Shown here in pieces: positions 1 to 7,097 of a stretch of DNA of 8,699 nucleotides (position 1 is the stretch's first letter; each line of letters opens with the position of its first letter). This DNA comes from Bacteroidota bacterium. GTDB taxonomy: Bacteria > Bacteroidota > Bacteroidia > Flavobacteriales > Flavobacteriaceae. The translations under genes and the position numbers were made by a program. The notes under the pieces were generated by a model. The model was not told the origin of the DNA. It saw nothing but the letters and a program-made list of their open reading frames with translations, and ran no database searches. Location: NCBI GenBank assembly GCA_021793535.1, contig JAJYSO010000050.1, forward strand, positions 1-8,699, written 5' to 3'.

Positions 1-26
1 TTTGGGATATATTTACGTCTTATTAA
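1..26 (+). other. Possible last codons of an upstream gene (perhaps the ECF sigma factor)
   Basis: Read from position 3, the frame gives WDIFTSY followed by TAA at 24-26, which is 14 bases before the TTG start of the fecR fragment. The same arrangement precedes the intact fecR: 833-856 reads LKLFTSS and a TAA, 14 bases before its TTG start. Conservation of a short coding tail, a stop and the spacing ahead of both fecR copies suggests that each was preceded by the same type of gene. In Bacteroidota loci of this kind that gene is usually a FecI-like ECF sigma factor. Only seven codons are visible, so the identity is inferred from context and not from sequence. Confidence 0.25.
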
Positions 27-40
27 CAAAGAAGGCACTT

Positions 41-301
41 TTGAAGCAAGAAAAGATCCACATCTTAATTGTAAAACTATTTGACAATGAACTATCTAAG
101 CCAGAGACTGTCGTACTGAAAAAATGGTTAGAAGATGACATCCATTTGTCATATTTTAACAAATATATAGAGTTTAATCACCTGCCCGACACAAAAGAGC
201 AATTCAATTGCCAGCGCCCATTTGAAAAATTTAAACTCTATCTCTACCAAAAAATAGGAGAAGCAAATGGACGATTATATTTAGTCGCTCCTTATAAATA
301 A
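41..301 (+). pseudogene. Truncated fecR paralogue (N-terminal anti-sigma region only)
   Basis: From the TTG at 41, the first ~65 codons match the N-terminus of the intact FecR at 871; by hand alignment about 37 of 65 residues are identical, including the shared stretches KLF, KWL, YFNK and NHL. The homology then leaves the frame. At about 256-294 the +1-shifted frame (RRSKWTIIF...) resembles the basic stretch and first membrane residues of FecR, so a frameshift has probably removed the membrane segment. The current frame stops at 299-301, giving 86 residues. The membrane helix, periplasmic FecR domain and DUF4974-type tail are all missing. It is most likely a dead remnant of a second regulator. 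It could still make a small soluble protein with the sigma-binding region. A GAAGG at 31-35 could serve as ribosome binding site. Confidence 0.7.
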
Positions 302-403
302 AAATAAACATTTCGATCAATTAATAATCAGATCGATATCGCACGTTTTTAGACAAAAAAAGTAGCATTAATTGCAAGAATAAGCTTATCTTGTAGTGAA
401 ATT
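302..403. other. Non-coding junction between fecR fragment and transposase fragment
   Basis: This is AT-rich sequence with no reading frame of note. It contains an 8-bp palindrome, CGATATCG, at 334-341, followed by GCACGTTTTTAGACA (341-355). The left end of the insertion sequence should lie in this stretch, because the transposase start is at 404. I could not define a terminal inverted repeat or a target duplication, since the right end of the element is missing. Confidence 0.4.
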
Positions 404-733
404 ATGTTAGGAAAAAGCCCAAAAAAACAAAATAATTTATTCCAGCCTTGTTTATCGGATTTTATCGATAAAGGGCAAGAACTCGTTCTTTTATCCAATA
501 AAATAGACTGGTCGTACTTTGAAAATGAGTTTGCCTCACTTTACTCAAAAAGGGGAGCTCCGGGAATGCCTATCCGGTTTATGGTCGGCTGTTTGCTGTT
601 AAAAAGGCTGTATAATTTGGGAGATGAAACACTCGCTAAAGCTTGGATAAGCTGTCATATCAGCTCTATCATTAATGCCCTTTTGGAAAAGTACATTTTT
701 ACATCCGAAGGAAGCGGCATTTGGAAGATATGA
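404..733 (+). pseudogene. 5' remnant of an IS5-type transposase gene
   Basis: Codons 1-81 (404 to about 646) are a recognisable N-terminus of the IS5/IS1182-like transposases common in Bacteroidota. The MLGKSPKK start, the NLFQP stretch, the ELVLL...IDW...FE block and the LMVGCLLLK-like and LYNLGDE blocks of the DUF772-type N-terminal domain are all present. After LAKAW the family normally continues with an NPY...YF segment and some 350 more residues carrying the DDE catalytic core. Here the frame runs into 28 unrelated residues and stops at 731-733. The element has lost its catalytic part and right end, so it cannot transpose by itself. It sits between a broken and an intact fecR copy and probably marks the rearrangement that shaped this region. 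The family call is firm, but the exact IS group is uncertain. Confidence 0.8.
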
Positions 734-870
734 AAAATTAAAGTTTATGTTATTTAATTACAAGTAATTAAAGGATATATTACACTTCAAAAAATAAAAA
801 ATTAATAAAAACTTAAAATAAAGTAAGGGTTTTTGAAATTATTCACGTCTTCTTAATAAAGACTAAATTT
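734..870. other. AT-rich leader of the intact fecR
   Basis: The stretch is strongly A/T-rich and has no credible gene. Its last ~40 bases, from about 832, resemble positions 2-40 at the start of the window (ACGTCTT.TTAA.AAAG and the TTG start at equal spacing), so the duplicated segment begins near 830. A promoter for fecR-susC may lie here, but I cannot point to a convincing TTG/TAnnTTTG-type pair. Confidence 0.35.
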
Positions 871-2040
871 TTGAAACAACAAAAAATTGACATCCTAATC
901 ACGAAGCTTTTTAAAAGCGAGCTCACCAAAAATGAAGCTAAAGTATTGGAGAAATGGCTAATTGATGAGTCTCATTTAGCCTATTTCAACAAATTTGTTG
1001 CAATTAATCATTTATTGAATACCAAAGAAAAATTCAATTATCGTCAGTCTTTAGAGCAGATTAAAAAACAGCGCCTAAAAGCAAACAAGAAAAGAAGGCA
1101 AAATGGAGTCTTAAAATATGCTGCTATAATTATCGTACTTTTCGGGATTGGATATCTTCTATTTCAATCGAAGCAACCTATTCCGCCAATCAACAAAATT
1201 GTCAATAAAGAAGCTTCCCCCACTATAATCGACAATGCCATTACTTCTGGTAAAAGCCAAGCCGTTTTAACATTAGCCGATGGGGTTCAAGTTATATTGA
1301 ATAAGGAAAAGAAATACAAGCAAGAGCATGTGAGGAGCACCGGAGAGGGTTTAGTATATGGACAGGCCTCTGCCGAAAAAAAGGAATTAAAATATAATTA
1401 TTTAACCGTTCCTAGAGGTGGGCAATTCTCTATTCTGCTTTCAGACAGTACTATTGTCTGGCTCAATTCTGATTCTAAATTAAAATATCCCGTGGAGTTT
1501 ATCGAAGGCCGCCCCCGACAAGTGGAACTGCTATATGGAGAAGCCTACTTTGAAGTGTCTCCCAGCGAACAACACAACGGCGACCTATTTGTTGCTATTG
1601 TAAATAATATTGAAATTAAAGCATTAGGGACAGCCTTTAATATTAAAGCCTATCAAGATGAAAATAATATATACACCACCTTGGCAGAAGGAAAAGTCGA
1701 GTTAACAACACCCGTGTCTAAGGTGACTTTAAAACCCTATCAACAAGCCACGACCCATCCCAATCATGAAAACATAACGGTTGAAACCCTCTCTTCCTTA
1801 AACGAGCTCCTATGGAGAAAAGGTGAATTTAGCTTTAGACGTAAGCCTCTGAAAGACATTATGAAAGTTTTGTCAAGATGGTATGATATGGAGGTTATCT
1901 TTAATTCTCCAGAAGTGGAAAACATTGAATTCACAGGTGTCTTAGGGAAAGAACAATCCATAGAAGAAATTATGATAATCATTCGTCGAACTAATTCCAT
2001 AAATTATGAAATAAACCACAAGACCCTTACCATAGAATAA
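871..2040 (+). CDS. FecR-family anti-sigma factor with DUF4974-type C-terminus
   Basis: This is a 389-residue inner-membrane regulator that would hold or activate an ECF sigma factor in response to a TonB-dependent transporter. Residues 1-76 are the cytoplasmic sigma-binding region, ending in a basic stretch (KKQRLKANKKRR). Residues ~80-98 form a single membrane helix (LKYAAIIIVLFGIGYLLF). Residues ~177-280 are the periplasmic FecR domain, with landmarks VPRGGQF, VWLNSDSKLKYP, GEAYFEV and ALGTAFNIKAY. Residues ~318-389 are a DUF4974-type domain (FSFRRKPLKDIMKVLSRWYD ... FTGVL). No ATG fits the start. TTG at 871 is chosen because the related copy at 41 starts with the same codon, the N-terminus then matches the family, and an in-frame stop lies upstream at 814. 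The usual sigma gene is not next to it, since 302-870 holds an IS remnant instead. susC follows 87 bases downstream, and its STN domain is the expected signalling partner. Confidence 0.93.
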   Translation: MKQQKIDILITKLFKSELTKNEAKVLEKWLIDESHLAYFNKFVAINHLLNTKEKFNYRQSLEQIKKQRLKANKKRRQNGVLKYAAIIIVLFGIGYLLFQSKQPIPPINKIVNKEASPTIIDNAITSGKSQAVLTLADGVQVILNKEKKYKQEHVRSTGEGLVYGQASAEKKELKYNYLTVPRGGQFSILLSDSTIVWLNSDSKLKYPVEFIEGRPRQVELLYGEAYFEVSPSEQHNGDLFVAIVNNIEIKALGTAFNIKAYQDENNIYTTLAEGKVELTTPVSKVTLKPYQQATTHPNHENITVETLSSLNELLWRKGEFSFRRKPLKDIMKVLSRWYDMEVIFNSPEVENIEFTGVLGKEQSIEEIMIIIRRTNSINYEINHKTLTIE

Positions 2041-2048
2041 AAAAAGGA

Positions 2049-2080
2049 AGAGCTGTTGTTTTTGCGATCCAGACAGCTCT
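2049..2080 (+). promoter_or_regulatory. Hairpin in the fecR-susC gap
   Basis: AGAGCTGT (2049-2056) and ACAGCTCT (2073-2080) form a perfect 8-bp stem with a 16-base loop, starting 9 bases after the fecR stop codon. It is followed by CCCC and not by a T run, so a simple intrinsic terminator on this strand is unlikely. It may be an attenuation or mRNA-processing structure that sets SusC level apart from FecR. The role is inferred, while the stem is seen directly. Confidence 0.5.
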
Positions 2081-2089
2081 CCCCGTGTA

Positions 2090-2114
2090 TATAACCGATT
2101 TAATAACCGATTAA
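2090..2114. repeat. Tandem 12-bp direct repeat upstream of susC
   Basis: ATAACCGATT occurs at 2091-2100 and again at 2103-2112, a 12-base period made of ATAACCGATTTA and ATAACCGATTAA. It ends 13 bases before the susC ATG. It could be a binding site for a regulator or part of a sigma-factor promoter, or a simple slippage product. The repeat is certain and the function is not. Confidence 0.55.
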
Positions 2115-2127
2115 TTCTTGCAAAGTT

Positions 2128-5100
2128 ATGAATTTTACACCACTGTGCAATTGCAACGTGTTTCCAAAGCAGAAATACTTAATCCTAAATCTTATGAGAA
2201 TTGCCATTCTTTTGTTTTTTGGGACAACCTTTGGCTTCACACCATTAAAAAGCTTGTCTCAAGAGACAATCCTCTTCAAGTCGAACGAAACATTGACGAT
2301 TGATGCCATATTTGAGCAAATAGAGGCCCAAACTTCCTATCGTTTTATTTACCCTTCAGATATGTTTAATGAATTCCCTGAAGTAAAAGTCAAAAAAGGG
2401 GAAATAAAACTGGAAGAGTTATTAAAAAACAGTTTCTCTGGAAATCCAGTCAATTTTGAAATTGGTGCCAAAAACAGTATTCTCCTCTCCAAACTTCCCA
2501 CAAAGGTCACGGTACAACAAACGGAGATTACAGGTACCGTATCCGATGAAAACGGAGTTCCAGTACCTGGAGTAAACATCATTATAGAAGGAACTTCACA
2601 AGGAACTTCAACTGATTTTGATGGAAATTATACTATTAATGCCGAAAGGGGTCAAGTGTTAAAGTTTAGTGCTGTTGGTTTTGCAGATCAATCCGTCACA
2701 GTAGGAGATAGTTCAGTAGTAGATGTTATCTTGAAAGAGTCCGCTAGTGCATTGGATGAAGTAGTAGTAACAGCTTTGGGAATTAAAGCCAAGCCCCGTT
2801 CCTTGAGTAATGCCGTACAAACCGTTTCTGCCGATGATTTGGCAAATACAGGCGAAACAAATATTGTAAATTCCCTATCAGCAAAAGCGGCGGGTGTCAA
2901 TGTAACAAGTTCATCAGGATCAGTAGGATCCTCCACCACAATTAGAATTAGAGGAAACACCTCCGTGAATAAAGCAAACTCACCTTTATTCGTAATTGAT
3001 GGAGTACCTATAGATAATTCAAATTACGGGAACGGTAACTCGGGAGTCGACGAATCTAACCGAGCCATTGATATCAACCCAAATGACATTGAAAGTATAG
3101 ATATTTTAAAAGGTGTTGCGGCACAAACTCTCTACGGATTAAGGGCGGCTAATGGCGTTGTTCTCATTTCAACAAAAAAAGGAAGAACAGGAGCTCCCCG
3201 TGTAACGATAAGCTCAACAACCCAATTCAGTGAAGTAAGTCAGTTACCTGCCTTACAAAGAGAATATGCACAAGGGCGGCCACAAAATGGAGAACTTGTA
3301 TACAGAGGACCAGAGACCGAAGAAAGTTTTTCATGGGGTCCAAAAATTTCCTCTCTCGAATTTGATGGGGACGGCTCCTATCTCTACGATAAGAATGGTA
3401 AGTTGGTCCCAAAAGGCCAGGGAAATGGAACCCCCGCAAAAGGTTATGACCACACTAGTTTCTTTGTTACGGGACTTAGTCAAGAAGAAAATATTTCCGT
3501 TAGCGGCGGAACAGATAAGGTTAGATATTATCTCTCAGCTGGAAATTTAGATGAAACAGGAATTGTACCCAAAGAAAAATTTTCTAGAACTTCCTTTAGA
3601 AGTGACATCACAGCCTCTCTAACCGACAACCTAGATATTTCAGGAAGTGCCAACTATATAAAATCTGGCGGGTATCGGGTACAAAGAGGTTCAAATATTT
3701 CGGGAGTTATGGTTGGAATTATAAGAACGAGCCCTTCTTTCGATAATGGTAATGGTCTTACGGGGAGAAGCGCAGCAGATAATCCAGAAACCTATTTACT
3801 ACCGGATGGAACACAAAGAAGTTATAGACATGGAATTTATGACAATCCCTATTGGTCCGTTGCTATGAACCCATCAAGAGATGATGTTAGAAGGTTTATT
3901 GGAAGGATGTCGTTCGATTACACCCCCTTCGAATGGGCTAATATTAGAGGAAGCTTGTCATATGATGAGTATTCGGATGTCCGGAAAAGTGTCCTTGCAA
4001 AGTATTCTGCAAATAACCCCCAGGGAGAGGTCAATGACATCAATATCTTTAATCAAGATATTAATATGCAAATGCTCTTATTAACTGAAAACAAACTTTC
4101 CGAAAGTCTAACGCTTAGAGGAACTATTGGGTACGATGGTTTTAGAACTTCAAATTTAAACAGAGGAGTACTGGGTACTTCATTATCCATTCCTGGATTA
4201 AATAATGTGGCTAATACAGCCAGTCAAAGTACTTCAGAATCGCAAAGCAGAAGAAAGCTAGATGGAGTACTAGCCGAAGCAAAATTTGATTACAATAATA
4301 TGTTGTTTTTAAATACCTCGTTTAGAAACGACTGGTCCTCCACCTTACCCAAACGTAATAATGCATTCCAATCCTACGGTATTGGAAGTAGTTTTGTTTT
4401 TACCGAATTATTTCCAAACAATGTTTTGAATTATGGAAAGCTTAGAGCTTCTTTCGGGAAAGTAGGTAATGACGCCCCAATATATTCTACCCTCACCTAT
4501 TATAACGCAGCAACAGCAGGAGGGGATTTTTTCATTGGCTCTAACCAATTTCCTCTTTTTTCAACTGTTGCATATGAAAGATCTTCTCAGCAAGGAAATG
4601 AAAATATTAAACCAGAAACAACTACGGAATATGAACTGGGGATGGAGTTGAATTTCTTCGATTCTAGGTTGAAATTAGATGTAACATATTACAACAAGAG
4701 AACAAAGGACCAAGTGATAGCCGTAGATCAGCCATCATCATCCGGTTTTACTTCCAGAATCGTAAATGCAGGTCTCATTACTAATAAAGGATGGGAGTTA
4801 TCGGGCAGTATGGAAATCATCAGATCCAGTGATTTCGGATGGGATTTGGACGCAAATTGGACGACTTATAAAAATATGGTTGTAAAGTTGGCCCCCAATG
4901 TGGAAACTATTCTTCTTTCGGGATTGGGAAGTATAAACAGTTATGCCATCCCCGGGCAGCCTTATAGCTCTATCATGGGTACACGTTATTTAAGAAATGA
5001 AAAAGGGGAACGGATTATTGGTAATGATGGGTTCCCATTAACCGATGCAGCAGACGGAATCCTCGGTGACCCTAATCCCGATTGGACATTGGGAATCAGA

Positions 5101-5625
5101 AACTCCTTTTCCTATAAAAATTTCAGCCTTAGTGCCCTTATCGATATTAGAAGCGGAGGGGATCTATGGTGTGGAACTTGTGAAATAAGCGACAATTTTG
5201 GAACATCTAAAAAAACAGCTGAGCAAAGAGAAATAACAGATTATGTCTTTGAAGGGGTTAATGTTGATACAGGGGAACCCAATACAATAGGAGTTGCTTT
5301 TGCTGATCCAAATAAAAGTGTTGAACAAAATCGATGGGCAAGATACGGATTTACAGGTGAAGCTGAAGCGTATATATACTCAACATCATGGGTAAGATTA
5401 AGAGAACTATCTCTTTCTTATTCTCTTCCTCGAAACTTCTTGGATAAGACCTTCTTATCCGGGGGGCGAATTACTTTATCTGGAAGGAATCTATTCTTAG
5501 ACACGAAGTATCCGGGGGTTGATCCTGAAACAAACCTAACCGGAGATTCTAACGGTACGGGGCTTGACTATATGAACCAACCAGGAACTAAGAGCTACTC
5601 CATCAACCTAACTTTAAATTTTTAA
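2128..5625 (+). CDS. susC: SusC/RagA-type TonB-dependent outer-membrane transporter with STN signalling domain
   Basis: This is a complete 1165-residue outer-membrane barrel that imports a ligand with energy from TonB and works with a SusD lipoprotein lid. Its parts in order are: a signal sequence with hydrophobic core at ~22-37 and likely cleavage near SLSQ (42-45); an STN domain (~53-120), the mark of transporters that signal through FecR/FecI; a CarboxypepD_reg-like beta domain (~133-204, EITGTVSDENGVPVPGVNI); a TonB-box-like stretch with LDEVVVTALG (209-218); a plug with the SusC signature (~222-351, DGVPID, IESIDILKG, LYGLRAANGVVLISTKKG); and a barrel to the C-terminal INLTLNF. The ATG at 2128 gives the long pre-signal N-terminus often seen in this family. 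An inner ATG at codon 23 (MRIAILLFF) would also give a signal peptide. A CGTC motif at 1015-1018 holds the only cysteines I see after the signal peptide. susD starts 12 bases downstream, so the two are cotranscribed. The substrate is not readable from the sequence. Confidence 0.95.
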   Translation: MNFTPLCNCNVFPKQKYLILNLMRIAILLFFGTTFGFTPLKSLSQETILFKSNETLTIDAIFEQIEAQTSYRFIYPSDMFNEFPEVKVKKGEIKLEELLKNSFSGNPVNFEIGAKNSILLSKLPTKVTVQQTEITGTVSDENGVPVPGVNIIIEGTSQGTSTDFDGNYTINAERGQVLKFSAVGFADQSVTVGDSSVVDVILKESASALDEVVVTALGIKAKPRSLSNAVQTVSADDLANTGETNIVNSLSAKAAGVNVTSSSGSVGSSTTIRIRGNTSVNKANSPLFVIDGVPIDNSNYGNGNSGVDESNRAIDINPNDIESIDILKGVAAQTLYGLRAANGVVLISTKKGRTGAPRVTISSTTQFSEVSQLPALQREYAQGRPQNGELVYRGPETEESFSWGPKISSLEFDGDGSYLYDKNGKLVPKGQGNGTPAKGYDHTSFFVTGLSQEENISVSGGTDKVRYYLSAGNLDETGIVPKEKFSRTSFRSDITASLTDNLDISGSANYIKSGGYRVQRGSNISGVMVGIIRTSPSFDNGNGLTGRSAADNPETYLLPDGTQRSYRHGIYDNPYWSVAMNPSRDDVRRFIGRMSFDYTPFEWANIRGSLSYDEYSDVRKSVLAKYSANNPQGEVNDINIFNQDINMQMLLLTENKLSESLTLRGTIGYDGFRTSNLNRGVLGTSLSIPGLNNVANTASQSTSESQSRRKLDGVLAEAKFDYNNMLFLNTSFRNDWSSTLPKRNNAFQSYGIGSSFVFTELFPNNVLNYGKLRASFGKVGNDAPIYSTLTYYNAATAGGDFFIGSNQFPLFSTVAYERSSQQGNENIKPETTTEYELGMELNFFDSRLKLDVTYYNKRTKDQVIAVDQPSSSGFTSRIVNAGLITNKGWELSGSMEIIRSSDFGWDLDANWTTYKNMVVKLAPNVETILLSGLGSINSYAIPGQPYSSIMGTRYLRNEKGERIIGNDGFPLTDAADGILGDPNPDWTLGIRNSFSYKNFSLSALIDIRSGGDLWCGTCEISDNFGTSKKTAEQREITDYVFEGVNVDTGEPNTIGVAFADPNKSVEQNRWARYGFTGEAEAYIYSTSWVRLRELSLSYSLPRNFLDKTFLSGGRITLSGRNLFLDTKYPGVDPETNLTGDSNGTGLDYMNQPGTKSYSINLTLNF

Positions 5626-5637
5626 AAAATCAAAGAA

Positions 5638-7035
5638 ATGAAAAATTATAGAAGTATAATATGTCTTATAATGGCGGTGTTTTTGATTTTCTTATCCTCT
5701 TGTGAATATAGTGATACTAATCAATATCCCGCTCGTTCTGGATAGGACTCTGTAGAAATTAACGCTTTTATCCCAGCTATGCAGACCCAAACTCACCGCA
5801 ACCCGATGGCCGCACTTGCTCGTCATGCCGGAATAATTATGCAGCAATTTGAGGGTAGCGATGCCCAGCAGCTACAATTCACCGTCTATAACATTGGCGA
5901 AGACGGGCCGGGTACAAATACGATCTGGCAAGCAGGATTCTATACAGGATCTTTAAGAGACGCCAACGATATCATTGAGCGGGCCACAGAGTCTGAAGCG
6001 CTGAACAATCGCGGTATAGCAAAAATATATATGGCTATGAATCTTGGAATGGCAACCGATACATGGGGAGACATTCCTTATTCAGAAGCCTTTATGGGAG
6101 AAGAAAATCCCACGCCAAAATATGATAAGCAACAAGACATCTTCAATAGTATTCAAAGCTTGTTAACAGAGGCCATAGCTGATTTAAGCGAAGATGATTT
6201 GATTGGCATTCAAGGAAACTTAATCTCATCTGACAATGAGCTTTGGATAAAAAGTGCACATGCATTGAAAGCTCGCTATTACATGCAGCTCACAAAAGTT
6301 GACAACGATGCCGCAAACTTGGCCCTAGACGAAATATACTCAGCATTACTTGACAATTCTGATCAATTGGATTTTTCATTTGAAGACACCCAAAACGGAG
6401 GGCATCCACTAGCGTTGTTTCAACTGGGTCGACCAAACACACTAGAGGTTGGAAGTTATTTTGCTGATTTAATGGAAAACGATCCAAGAAAAGATTTCCT
6501 ATTCGAGATTACCAGTGGAGGAGATATACGGTTCTCAAACCTAAGCAATCCCAGCCTTATTTGGGGCCAACTCAATAGCCCTTCTCCGGTAATCACATTT
6601 GCAGAAATCAAGTTTATTGAAGCAGAGGCCCTCGTTAGAACTGGAGGAGACGGTCTTCCTGCATTAAAAGATGCTATCAGAGCCAATATGGAATATCTAG
6701 GAGTCCCTTCTTCGGATATCTCTTCTTATTTGGCCGCTTTAAGTTTAAACGGATCCTTGGATGATAAAATAGGCGTAATCATAACAGAAAAGTATAAAGC
6801 ACTTTTCGGTAATAATCCAATTGAAGCTTGGGTAGATTTTAGAAGAACAGGTTATCCGGGAATAACCCCCGTACCTAACGGCTCCAATGGGAACGATCCA
6901 TCCGGAATCATCCCTAGGAGATTACTATATCCTCAATCGGAAAGGCTTGGTAACCCAGATTCATTCAAAGAAGCTGTAGATCGACAAGGGGGACATCTCT
7001 TGGCTAACGATCTATGGGCTTTCCATAGAGATTAA
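5638..7035 (+). pseudogene. susD: SusD/RagB-like surface lipoprotein, interrupted by an in-frame TAG
   Basis: The gene begins with ATG at 5638, 12 bases after susC. Codons 1-22 form a lipoprotein signal peptide ending in the lipobox LSSC (Cys22). Codon 36 (5743-5745) is TAG, and the same frame then stays open to the TAA at 7033-7035, about 465 codons in all, which is normal for the family. The later part is clearly SusD-like (SusD-like_2 type) and helical: ATDTWGDIPYSEAF (~139-152), WIKSAHALKARYYMQL (~203-218), ITFAEIKFIEAEALV and FRRTGYP near the C-terminus. SusD proteins sit on SusC as a hinged ligand-binding lid. If the TAG is real and not read through, only a 35-residue stub is exported. 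Reinitiation, for example at the ATG at 5779, would make a 418-residue protein without a signal peptide. A single C-to-T change from CAG (Gln) would explain the stop, and a sequencing error is the main alternative. Confidence 0.88.
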
Positions 7036-7097
7036 TATTCTCTAAAATGAATTCTAAAAACAACCTTTATTAACTCAAATTTTCTTTAAGAAGAATC

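Noticed and set aside
334..341. Palindrome CGATATCG as an IS terminal repeat or operator
   Set aside because: An 8-bp palindrome is expected by chance, and no partner copy is seen at the other side of the transposase fragment.
665..733. Resemblance of SSIINALL after the transposase break to the C-terminal INALL segment of IS5-type transposases, suggesting an internal deletion
   Set aside because: Only about five residues agree and the following residues do not match, so chance is the simpler explanation.
675..767. A 30-codon frame from ATG 675 (MPFWKSTFLHPKEAAFGRYE...) overlapping the end of the transposase remnant
   Set aside because: It is preceded by an in-frame stop, is very short, matches no family I recognise and lies in a rearranged junction.
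3227..3550. Overlapping open frames on both strands inside susC
   Set aside because: They lie wholly within a strongly supported susC frame, show no family features and have no start context.
5743..5745. TAG in susD as a recoded pyrrolysine or other programmed readthrough codon
   Set aside because: Pyrrolysine use is not known for this kind of organism, and nothing around the codon looks like a readthrough signal. A mutation or sequence error is more likely.
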